The notes under the pieces are model-generated. The model ran no database searches, was not told the DNA's origin, and worked only from the letters and a program-made list of their open reading frames with translations. This document shows positions 6,176 through 12,350 of a stretch of DNA of 12,449 bases, piece by piece. Each line of letters opens with the position of its first letter. The first letter of the stretch is position 1. The DNA lies in assembly GCA_021828605.1 (NCBI GenBank), contig JAJZEG010000145.1, positions 1-12,449 of the forward strand, written 5' to 3'. The position numbers were made by a program, and so were the translations under genes. This DNA comes from Pseudomonadota bacterium (GTDB lineage Bacteria > Pseudomonadota > Alphaproteobacteria > Acetobacterales > Acetobacteraceae).

Positions 6176-7732
6176 ATGCCTATTACCACGCTTGGCGCGT
6201 TAAACACGACGGCACTGATTGTGCCGGATTTGTATGTGCAAATTGTGCCGCCGCAGACACTTCTGCTCAATGGCGTGCCGACAGATGTTGCGGGGATTGT
6301 TGGCAGTGCGAGTTGGGGGCCGGTTGATGAGCCAGTGATTATAGGCTCGATGGCCGATTACGCATTGAGCTTCGGTCCCGTCATGCCTAGAATTTTTGAT
6401 ATGGGCACGGCTGTCGCGATCGCGGTGCAGCAGGGGGCGGGCAATTTCCGCTGTGTTCGAGTGACGGATGGCACCGATATCGCAGCCGCAGTAAACTTGT
6501 TTGGGGCCATTAACTTTACTGCTATTTATACGGGAAGTTTGGGAAATTTGCTTTCGATTGCGCTTTCGGCGGGATCCGCTGCGGGCAGCTGGTGCCTCAC
6601 TGTTTCCATGCCGGGGCGGCCGTCGGAGGTTTTTGATAATCTGCTTGGGACCGGCAACGCCCTTTGGCAGGCTATGGCTAATGCGGTTAATCAAGGGACG
6701 GGTCCGTTGCGCGGTGCTTCGCAATTAGTCGTAGCGAGCGCTGCCTCCTCCAGCATTGTGCCGACGGCGGGGGTTTATCCATTTTCGTCGGGTGTGGCCG
6801 GGAGCGATGGGGTTGCGACGTTAACCGCCGGCATGGTGCTGGGGCAAGATACCGCGTCGCGTAGCGGGTTGTATGCGCTGCGCAGCCAGGGTTGCACGCT
6901 CGCGATGTTGGCGGATGTGACCGACATGACCCAGTGGACTGCGCAGGTGGCGTTTGGATTGGAAGAAGGATGTTACATGATCCTGACCGGTCCGGCGGGC
7001 GATACGATTGCGAACGCGGTTTCGGTTAAACAGGCGGCGGGCTTGGATTCATACGCGGCAAAATTGATGTTTGGCGACTGGATCTGGTGGTATGATCAAG
7101 CGAATCAGCTGACTCGATTGGTTTCACCACAAGGCTTTGTGCTGGGTCGGTTAGCGAACCTGTCGCCTGAAAAATCGTCGTTGAATAAGCCGCTCTATGG
7201 TGTGGTGGGTAGTCAGAAATCGGGACAAAGCCCATCGGGCATCAGTAATGGGTATACCACTGCGGATCTGGCGGCTTTGCTGTCGGCGGGGGTTGATGTG
7301 ATTGCCAATCCGCAGCCTGGTGGGAATTTTTGGGGCGTGCGCGGCGGGCATAATAGTTCGTCGAATGCGGCGATCAATGGAGATAATTATACCCGCCTCA
7401 CCAACTATATTGCGGCGACATTATCTGCGGGCATGGGCGCGTATGTGGGGCGGGTGATCAACGCAACGTTGTTTCAGCAAGTGCGCTCGACATTGCTGGC
7501 ATTTTTGAATGGGATGTTGTCGCAGGGGTTACTGGGTAGCACCACCGGATCATTGCCGTTCGCGGTGGTTTGTGATGCCTCGAACAATCCGGCGACGCGC
7601 ACTGGTTTAGGTTATTTGCAGGCCGATGTACAGGTTTTGTATCAGGCGATCAATGAAAAATTCATTGTTAATGTGCAAGGTGGCCAGACTGTTCAGGTTA
7701 GCCAACAGACATTGCCGCAGGGCACGGTATAA
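6176..7732 (+). CDS. Contractile tail sheath protein
   Basis: The sheath surrounds the tail tube and contracts to drive it through the host envelope. This 518-residue protein has the family's usual length. It opens with VPDLYVQIVPP, then VAGIVGSASWGPVDEPVIIGSMADYALSFG, the typical N-terminal strand followed by the 'G-x-WGP-x-x-x-P' block. The conserved C-terminal region is clear: GYTTADLAALLSAGVDVIANPQPGG near residues 360-385, a WGVRGGHNSSSN segment, and NYTRLTNYIAATLSAG followed by the helical ring-joining part. The ATG at 6176 has GGAGG (6163-6167) eight bases upstream, lying in the end of the 46-residue gene. It is followed by the tail tube gene, the usual order. This gene marks the tail as contractile. 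Confidence 0.96.
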   Translation: MPITTLGALNTTALIVPDLYVQIVPPQTLLLNGVPTDVAGIVGSASWGPVDEPVIIGSMADYALSFGPVMPRIFDMGTAVAIAVQQGAGNFRCVRVTDGTDIAAAVNLFGAINFTAIYTGSLGNLLSIALSAGSAAGSWCLTVSMPGRPSEVFDNLLGTGNALWQAMANAVNQGTGPLRGASQLVVASAASSSIVPTAGVYPFSSGVAGSDGVATLTAGMVLGQDTASRSGLYALRSQGCTLAMLADVTDMTQWTAQVAFGLEEGCYMILTGPAGDTIANAVSVKQAAGLDSYAAKLMFGDWIWWYDQANQLTRLVSPQGFVLGRLANLSPEKSSLNKPLYGVVGSQKSGQSPSGISNGYTTADLAALLSAGVDVIANPQPGGNFWGVRGGHNSSSNAAINGDNYTRLTNYIAATLSAGMGAYVGRVINATLFQQVRSTLLAFLNGMLSQGLLGSTTGSLPFAVVCDASNNPATRTGLGYLQADVQVLYQAINEKFIVNVQGGQTVQVSQQTLPQGTV

Positions 7733-7743
7733 GGGAGTTTGAT

Positions 7744-8172
7744 ATGCCGTATAATAGTTTTTCGGTTGGCAATGACTGCCAACTTGTGGTTATGGGCCCG
7801 TTCGGGCGCGTCGATTTGGCGTATGTGATCGGGTTCGAGGTTAGTCAGATTACCCAAAGTGTGCGCGTTGATCGGCTGGATGGGATTCAGTTGGGTGCCG
7901 AGCTGCCGCGCGGGTGGCAAGGTGCGTTCAGTCTTGATCGGGGCAGTTCGACGGTTGACGATTTTATTGCACAGATTGAGCTGGCTTATTTTGCCGGGCA
8001 AGCGATCGCGCCGGGGACGTTATATCAGTATATAACCGAAACGGACGGATCGGTCTCGACCTATCAATTTGATGGGGTGGTGTTCAAACTCAGCGCGGCG
8101 GGATTGTATCGCGGGGATATGCCGGTGGCCCAGAAATTGGAGTTTTTTGCCTCGACCCGGAAACGGCTATGA
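7744..8172 (+). CDS. Tail tube protein
   Basis: This is the 142-residue subunit of the inner tail tube, stacked in hexameric rings inside the sheath. The protein is nearly all beta: FSVGNDCQLVVMGPFGRVDL, then FEVSQITQSVRVDRLDG, then WQGAFSLDRGSSTVDDFIAQIELAYFAG. The last block combines the strand and helix of the tube fold. It ends with LEFFASTRKRL. The ATG at 7744 has GGGAG (7733-7737) six bases upstream. Position directly after the sheath and before the tail chaperone is the conserved order in myoviruses and R-type systems, and it supports the call as strongly as the sequence itself. The end overlaps the chaperone start by four bases (ATGA). Confidence 0.9.
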   Translation: MPYNSFSVGNDCQLVVMGPFGRVDLAYVIGFEVSQITQSVRVDRLDGIQLGAELPRGWQGAFSLDRGSSTVDDFIAQIELAYFAGQAIAPGTLYQYITETDGSVSTYQFDGVVFKLSAAGLYRGDMPVAQKLEFFASTRKRL

Positions 8173-8474
8173 CGGAACCGATGGCGAGTGATGCATTGGG
8201 GCGCGCGCTGAGTTTGCGGCGCATCACCATGCTTGATCGGTTGCGGTTGTTTAAAGCGATTGGTGCCGACTTATCGATGAATGATGCGTATTTTGGCGTG
8301 GCGTGTCTCGTCGCGGCGGTGACAGCGATTGATGGTGTGCCGATGCTGTTTCCAGCCAATGAGGCGACGATTGAGCACGCAGTGGAACGGCTGGGAGAGG
8401 CGGGTTTAGACGCTGTTGCGGCCTGGTTGGAACGGCCGGAAATTGAGCCGAGCAGGGCGCTTGCGGGAAACTGA
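8169..8474 (+). CDS. Tail assembly chaperone, short (0-frame) form
   Basis: This is the 101-residue chaperone that binds the tape measure protein during tail assembly. The start ATGA overlaps the tail tube stop. The protein is helical: RRITMLDRLRLFKAIGAD, then YFGVACLVAAVTAIDGVPMLFPAN, then TIEHAVERLGEAGLDAVAAWLE. The pattern matches gpE-like tail chaperones, with a hydrophobic helix followed by 'IDG-x-P-x-x-FP' and a helical 'A-x-x-x-L-G-E-x-G' segment. It ends ...SRALAGN at a TGA placed straight after a slippery heptamer, as in phages that also make an extended form by -1 frameshifting. Context between tube and tape-measure slot agrees. Confidence 0.82.
   Translation: MTEPMASDALGRALSLRRITMLDRLRLFKAIGADLSMNDAYFGVACLVAAVTAIDGVPMLFPANEATIEHAVERLGEAGLDAVAAWLERPEIEPSRALAGN
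8465..8471 (+). promoter_or_regulatory. -1 programmed ribosomal frameshift slippery site GGGAAAC
   Basis: The last codons of the short chaperone read G GGA AAC followed by TGA at 8472-8474. This matches the canonical X XXY YYZ slippery heptamer in the correct phase for a -1 slip, with Gly and Asn tRNAs re-pairing on GGG and AAA. The -1 frame then stays open for 57 codons (8471-8644). A stem AGCAG (8474-8478) with CTGCT (8497-8501), extendable by two G-U pairs at its base, starts right after the heptamer. GCGGGA (8463-8468) can also pair with TCCCGC (8482-8487). Whether either acts as a stimulator is unknown. Confidence 0.85.
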
Positions 8475-8644
8475 GCAGGCATCCCGCGTTGATCGACTGC
8501 TTGTATCTGGTCGGGCGCGGGGTGCCATTTGAGGTGGCGTTCGAACTCGATGACGCGGTTCGGACGGCATTTGTGGTGTGTATTGGCACCTTGGACGGGC
8601 TGCGCTTCGATTGGCAACGGATGATGTGGGAGCCGCCAGCGTGA
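8471..8644 (+). CDS. Tail assembly chaperone, -1 frameshift extension (long form)
   Basis: This is the 57-codon extension read after the -1 slip at the GGGAAAC site. It has no start codon of its own, and joined to the 101-residue upstream part gives a protein of about 158 residues. Reading from CTG at 8471 it begins LSRHPALIDCLYLVGRG, continues with VPFEVAFELDDAVRTAFVV, and ends GLRFDWQRMMWEPPA before TGA at 8642-8644. The pattern 'V-P-F-x-V-A-x-x-L-D-D-A-x-R' followed by 'LDG-x-x-FDW' is the usual look of the T-domain of phage tail chaperones (gpGT type), which binds the tape measure protein. The next gene's GTG overlaps its stop. Frameshifting is inferred from sequence; efficiency is unknown. 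Confidence 0.82.
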   Translation: MSRHPALIDCLYLVGRGVPFEVAFELDDAVRTAFVVCIGTLDGLRFDWQRMMWEPPA

Positions 8645-9495
8645 ACCATTATGATCGACGCGGATCGTGGGCAGGCGGGTGGGGACGCAAGGTTTCGCGG
8701 TATCATGGTTTACCGATCCCTCTGGCTGGGTATGCGCCGCAACGCGTGCGGTCTGCGCGGGTTGCGGCATGGCAGGCTCAGCGGGATTTCGGTCCGGTCG
8801 GCAGCGGATCGATGGTTGTCGGCATCCGTGCAGGGACGGGACTCGTGGCGCTGGCGCGGGCGCAGGGATATCGGGCGTCGGGTCGGTGGATGCGCGGCAA
8901 GTCTGGATTCGGTGGTCGAAGCGCGGCGAGCGGCGGATCGTTGGCCCATTGGCGCTCACGGCTTTCGGCGGTCCGAGGATGGAAACCGCCTCCGATGAAG
9001 AGTCTGGGGCAGTTTGTTAGCCAAGCCTGCGCCGGAATGCGGTTGGATGGGTTGGCGGTTGCGCAGAGAGCAGGAGGGTTGCGCGGAGATGCGCGAGCGC
9101 GGCTGGTGGGATCAGCGCCAGGCTCGCTGGGTTATCCATCGGTTGCACCGATCAGGCCGCATGGGAGCGAGATCGGGATGGCTGGCGCGGTGAGGCATGA
9201 GCTCGGCCATAAGCTGGCGGCGCTGGGCGGGCGCGATCATTTGTCAGCGAATAGTCAGGAGCATGGCCATCAGGCGCGGGCGTGGTGGGGCAGTGGTAAA
9301 GGCGAAATATCGGCGGCGTCGACGGAACATCGGGTTACCGCGCAGGACGAGGCGAAGTACCGCGTGACGGATCGCGATATGATGGGCTGGTTGGGTCGCG
9401 CATTTGGTGATGAAGCGCGTCGGCCACCGTCAGGACCGACGCGGTGTGATGGGTTGCTCGCGCCGATTTATCCTGGGCGCAAGCCGGGTTTCTGA
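8641..9495 (+). CDS. Unusual short, arginine-rich protein in the tape-measure position
   Basis: This 284-residue protein occupies the slot normally held by the tape measure protein, which sets tail length. I start it at GTG 8641, which overlaps the chaperone extension stop (GTGA) and has TGGGAG at 8627-8632; a GTG at 8578 in frame lies well inside the chaperone region. Its composition is odd: about 34 Arg but only 8 Lys, 17 acidic residues, 9 Trp and much Gly. It has no clear coiled coil and no hydrophobic segment, unlike typical tape measures. The tail end (DEARRPPSGPTRCDGLLAPIYPGRKPGF, taken in two pieces: EARRPPSGPTR, then LAPIYPGRKPGF) resembles tape-measure endings of the form 'R-x-P-P-x-G' plus a late Pro-Gly motif. 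An HELGH motif is present at residues 186-190. It may be a compact tape measure, a decayed one, or another tail protein. Confidence 0.5.
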   Translation: MNHYDRRGSWAGGWGRKVSRYHGLPIPLAGYAPQRVRSARVAAWQAQRDFGPVGSGSMVVGIRAGTGLVALARAQGYRASGRWMRGKSGFGGRSAASGGSLAHWRSRLSAVRGWKPPPMKSLGQFVSQACAGMRLDGLAVAQRAGGLRGDARARLVGSAPGSLGYPSVAPIRPHGSEIGMAGAVRHELGHKLAALGGRDHLSANSQEHGHQARAWWGSGKGEISAASTEHRVTAQDEAKYRVTDRDMMGWLGRAFGDEARRPPSGPTRCDGLLAPIYPGRKPGF

Positions 9496-9519
9496 CCTCG
9501 AAATGGGAGTTGGCGCGCG

Positions 9520-10209
9520 ATGACTGGACAGCAGACTGTGCTGCTCGGCCCGGTGACGTTGCAGGGGTTCGAGGTGCCTGAGCGAATCATGTTTGGCGGT
9601 GGGCAACGACTAGCTGTCCATGAGCTGATCGGTGGCGGTCGGGTTATCGATACGCTCGGAGCGGCGGCTGAGGAGATTGCGCTGGGTGGGATATTTTCCG
9701 GCCCCGATGCGGCGTTGCGGGTGCAAAGCCTGGATGCGGCGAGGATTCTCGGGACTGCGTTGCCGATCAGTTGGGGTGATTTTGCGTACACCGTTATCAT
9801 CGCGGAATTTGCTGTGCATTACGAGAAATCCTGGTGGATTCCTTATGCGCTGCGCCTTGTGGTGGTCGAAGATCCGGTCGCTTTGTTAGTATCGGTCGCG
9901 AATCAAGCGGTGTTTGATTTGGCGGCGGGCGCGGGATTTGCCGGTGCGGCTGGGATCCCGACGGGCGGTATTAGTGTCGGCGCGCCGGCAAGTTTTACCC
10001 CTGCAATAACGGGTTTGGCGCAAGTCATTGGGTCCGCCGGTGCTGTGCTGACCGGGGTCTCGGCTAGCCTGGCGGGAACTATGTCGGCGCAGGCGGGCGC
10101 TGCGGCGGTGACGATGGCGGTTCAGGCGAGCGGGCTGCTGGCGAACGCCGCAGCGGCGCGCGGCTATTTGGCCCGTGCTCAGGCGAACCAGGGAGCGAGC
10201 GGCGCATGA
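9520..10209 (+). CDS. Hub-adjacent baseplate/tail protein (Mu gp43 position)
   Basis: This 229-residue protein lies between the tape-measure slot and the LysM and hub genes. In Mu this place belongs to gene N (gp43), annotated as a DNA circularisation or tail protein. The first 115 residues show a conserved-looking beta-rich domain: LQGFEVPERIMFGGGQRLAVH, then GGGRVIDTLG, GGIFSGPDAALRVQSLD, LPISWGDFAYTVIIAEF and WWIPYALRLVVVED. I recall this pattern from many proteobacterial myophages. The second half is Ala/Gly-rich with likely helices and low complexity. ATG at 9520 has GGGAG (9505-9509) ten bases upstream, and the stop overlaps the next start (ATGA). A baseplate-hub accessory or tube-baseplate joining role is inferred; a DNA function is not supported by anything visible. 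Confidence 0.65.
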   Translation: MTGQQTVLLGPVTLQGFEVPERIMFGGGQRLAVHELIGGGRVIDTLGAAAEEIALGGIFSGPDAALRVQSLDAARILGTALPISWGDFAYTVIIAEFAVHYEKSWWIPYALRLVVVEDPVALLVSVANQAVFDLAAGAGFAGAAGIPTGGISVGAPASFTPAITGLAQVIGSAGAVLTGVSASLAGTMSAQAGAAAVTMAVQASGLLANAAAARGYLARAQANQGASGA

Positions 10210-10397
10210 GTGGCACGACGATTACGGCGATTGGGGGCGATTTGTTCATGGTGGCAGCGCAGTATTTGGGCGATGCGACTCAATGGATCCGCATCGCGCA
10301 ACTTAACGGGATCAATGATCCGTTTTTGGTTGGACAGGCTGAGTTGGTTTTGCCTCCGATTGATCCGAATGCCGGTGGTGGCGTGCCGAATGTCTGA
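10206..10397 (+). CDS. Small LysM-domain tail protein
   Basis: This 63-residue protein is almost only a LysM domain. GDLFMVAAQYLGDATQW (residues 11-27) is the first strand and helix, IAQLNGINDP (30-39) is the typical second helix and turn, and ELVLPP (46-51) is the final strand. LysM folds bind peptidoglycan-type glycans, and in contractile tails small LysM proteins (gp53 / XkdP type) often bridge the tube, hub and baseplate. The start ATGA overlaps the upstream stop, and the stop lies eight bases inside the hub gene, so the three genes are probably translated in a coupled way. A structural bridging role is more likely than a free cell-wall binder, by comparison with other myophages. Confidence 0.8.
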   Translation: MSGTTITAIGGDLFMVAAQYLGDATQWIRIAQLNGINDPFLVGQAELVLPPIDPNAGGGVPNV

Positions 10398-11394
10398 GTT
10401 TGTCTCCGCGCGCGCCCTTGGGTTGGGTGTGATTATTGGCGGCGTGCCGATCAATGGCGCTCAATCATTCGAGTTGATCCAGGAATCACCGTATAGCGCG
10501 GCTAGATTTCGTTTGACCCTGGCGATGAATGCGCCGGGGACCGGCGCGGGGTTCTATGCCAGCATGGGGCCTGATACGATACGGGTTGATATTCGTGCCG
10601 ATGTTGGATTATCGGCGGGGAGCCTGACGTTTGAGGGTCAGATCGATTCAGTGATGATCGATGTTGGTGCTGGGGTGGCGTTAGTGAGCGGGCGGGATTT
10701 CACCGCGCGACTGATTGACGCCGAGGTCAGTGCGAGCTTTTCGAACCAAACAGCCAGTGCGATTGCCAACCAATTTGCCCAAGCCGCAGGATTGACCGCG
10801 CAGGTTACCACCACGACAACGCCGATTGGTCAGTATTATGAACTCGCGCATACCGGGTCGGCTTTGGCGTTGCATTCACGTCATCCGACACGGTGGGATT
10901 TGCTGATCGATTTGGCGGAACTCGAAGATTTTGTGGTTGCAGTTACCGGCTCGACCTTCGTTTTCGGACCTAAACCGTCAACGCCGCCGTTGGTGTTGTC
11001 CTATCAACGCGATTTGATGGAGCTGACGATTGATCGCGCTGTTGGATTGTTAGAACCGACGGTGACCATCAAGAGTTGGAATCCTCGGCTGCAAAGCGGA
11101 TTTACCGCGACGGCGGGCAGCACGAGCGCCAACGCGGTGACATTGGTCAAACCGAACCTGACAGAAGCCCAGGTCACTGCCTATGCGCAACGCGAGCAGG
11201 CGCGATTGGCCGCGCAGAGCGTATTGTTGCGCGTCGTTATGCCGGGTGAGTTTACCCTCGCGCCATCGTCGTTGGTGCAGTTGCAGGATGCCGGGCCATT
11301 CATTGATGGTTTGTATCGGCTGCGCAGCGTGGAGCGCCGTATTGATAGGGCGAGCGGCTTTATTCAACGGATTGAAGCAACAAAGGTTGGATAG
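10390..11394 (+). CDS. Baseplate hub protein (Mu gp44 / P2 gpD type)
   Basis: This 334-residue protein forms the trimeric hub that carries the spike and starts tube growth. I chose ATG 10390 (MSEFVSARALGLG), overlapping the LysM stop by eight bases; the frame stays open upstream, but that part lies inside the LysM gene. The N-terminal beta region includes SPYSAARFRLTLAM (33-46), then GQIDSVMIDV and the telling VSGRDFTARLID (99-110) followed by ASAIANQFAQAAGL. The GRDFTA-x-LID block with the following helix is a hallmark of gpD/gp44-like hubs. The C-terminal part (AYAQREQARLAAQ helix, then a strand-rich domain with GLYRLRSVERRID) also fits. Followed by the spike gene, as in Mu. Confidence 0.88.
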   Translation: MSEFVSARALGLGVIIGGVPINGAQSFELIQESPYSAARFRLTLAMNAPGTGAGFYASMGPDTIRVDIRADVGLSAGSLTFEGQIDSVMIDVGAGVALVSGRDFTARLIDAEVSASFSNQTASAIANQFAQAAGLTAQVTTTTTPIGQYYELAHTGSALALHSRHPTRWDLLIDLAELEDFVVAVTGSTFVFGPKPSTPPLVLSYQRDLMELTIDRAVGLLEPTVTIKSWNPRLQSGFTATAGSTSANAVTLVKPNLTEAQVTAYAQREQARLAAQSVLLRVVMPGEFTLAPSSLVQLQDAGPFIDGLYRLRSVERRIDRASGFIQRIEATKVG

Positions 11395-11939
11395 TGGAAC
11401 CATTTTGGAACGCCGTGAAGACCCGTGCAGCAGCTTTGGATGGGCTGGGTGCGCAGGCCCGCTTCGGGTTGGTTTCAAGCTTTGATCCCGCTGCATTTTC
11501 GGCACGGGTGATGATCCAGCCTGAAAATATCCTGTCGGGATGGTTGCCGGTGTTAGCGCCATGGGTTGGGGCAGGGTGGGGATTGGCGGCGCCGTTATCG
11601 CCGGGAGATCAGGTGCTTATTTTGGGCCAAGAGGGTGATTCTCAGCAAGGGATCATTATCGGTGCGGTCTGGTCGGCGGCCAATGCCACGCCGGGCGCCG
11701 CAGTTGGCGAATGTTGGTTGGTGCATCAGACTGGCTCATTTTTGAAGTTGTTGAATGACGGAACCATCGCCCTGACCGCGCCCACTGTCACGGTGACCGG
11801 CGACCTCATAGTCAGCGGCGAAATATCCGATTTGGGCGGGCAGCACGGTACGCTGGACCGGTTGCGCCAAGCCTATGATCACCATGTTCATGCTGATCCT
11901 CAAGGTGGATCCACCGGACCGACGTCGGAGGTAGTGTGA
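11394..11939 (+). CDS. Baseplate spike protein (Mu gp45 / P2 gpV type)
   Basis: This 181-residue protein is the membrane-piercing tip of the tail. GTG at 11394 shares one base with the hub stop (TAGTG). Residues 22-95 form an OB-fold-like domain: ARFGLVSSFDPAAFSARVMI, GWLPVLAPWVG, then LAAPLSPGDQVLILGQEGD and GIIIGAVW. Residues 110-145 contain short repeats of strands (GSFLKLLNDGTIALTAPTV, then TVTGDLIVSG), fitting a triple-stranded beta-helix. The end, YDHHVHADPQGG (161-172) then STGPTSEVV, holds an HVH motif at 164-166. In P2 gpV and similar spikes an HxH motif near the tip binds an iron ion between three chains. I expect the same here by analogy. Call is confident from fold pattern, tip motif and position. 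Confidence 0.92.
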   Translation: MEPFWNAVKTRAAALDGLGAQARFGLVSSFDPAAFSARVMIQPENILSGWLPVLAPWVGAGWGLAAPLSPGDQVLILGQEGDSQQGIIIGAVWSAANATPGAAVGECWLVHQTGSFLKLLNDGTIALTAPTVTVTGDLIVSGEISDLGGQHGTLDRLRQAYDHHVHADPQGGSTGPTSEVV

Positions 11940-12301
11940 TGGTTGACCTGACGCTGACCTTTGGCGGTGACTTGGCATTGGGCGCTACGGGCGACCTGGC
12001 TCTGGCTTCGGGTGTGGCGTTAACAGAGCAGCGGGTGCTGCGGCGGCTTTTGACGAATCCTGGCGATTATATCTGGCAACTTCCCTATGGCGGGGGGCTT
12101 GCCTCGTTCGTAGGGATGGCGGGGATGGGTGCTCGTATCGCGGCAGATGCACGGGCGCAATTGAAATTGGAGGCGCGGGTAGCCCGGTCACCGGCGCCCA
12201 GGATCAGTGCCAGCGAAAATCCTACCAGCGGTGTGGTGTTGTCTATTTTATATGCTGACGCGGTCAGCGGGCAAAATCAGAGCGTGACGCTACCGGCCTG
12301 A
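11939..12301 (+). CDS. Baseplate wedge protein, gp25/Mu gp46 type
   Basis: This 120-residue protein joins the baseplate hub to the wedges and helps start the sheath. I prefer ATG at 11939 (MVDLTLTFGGDLAL), overlapping the spike stop (TGATG); a GTG at 11936 would add one residue. The pattern is that of the gp25-like family: a repeat-like start (GGDLALGATGDLALASG), then VLRRLLTNPGDYIWQLPYGGGL (about residues 33-54, quoted from the helix into the 'NPGD-Y-x-W-x-P-x-YG' motif), and a C-terminal strand region ending SVTLPA. It lies directly before the J-like gene, matching the Mu order gp45-gp46-gp47. Confident assignment. Confidence 0.9.
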   Translation: MVDLTLTFGGDLALGATGDLALASGVALTEQRVLRRLLTNPGDYIWQLPYGGGLASFVGMAGMGARIAADARAQLKLEARVARSPAPRISASENPTSGVVLSILYADAVSGQNQSVTLPA

Positions 12302-12350
12302 TTGGCCGCGCGCCCACCCGAATCGGTCAGGCTGCGATGATGGAGGTTAT
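12302..12350 (+). other. Short intergenic stretch before the baseplate J-like gene
   Basis: A 49-base non-coding interval. It contains a strong Shine-Dalgarno GGAGG at 12342-12346, four bases before the ATG at 12351, which fixes the start of the next gene. Nothing else is recognisable. Confidence 0.6.

Noticed and set aside
8090..8959. 289-residue reading frame on the minus strand
   Set aside because: Antisense to the tail tube end, chaperone and tape-measure-slot gene, with low-complexity Pro/Arg/Ala/Ser composition and no recognisable domain. All solid genes here are on the + strand.
8651..9020. Two other + strand frames of 115-117 residues inside the tape-measure-slot gene
   Set aside because: They are Arg/Gly/Cys-rich, lack any familiar motif and end early; the 8641-9495 frame fits the spacing of start, stop and neighbours better, though its own composition is unusual.
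10210..10389. 60-residue N-terminal extension of the hub protein
   Set aside because: It runs through the LysM gene in another frame and is Arg/Trp-rich; hub-like sequence begins at the ATG at 10390.
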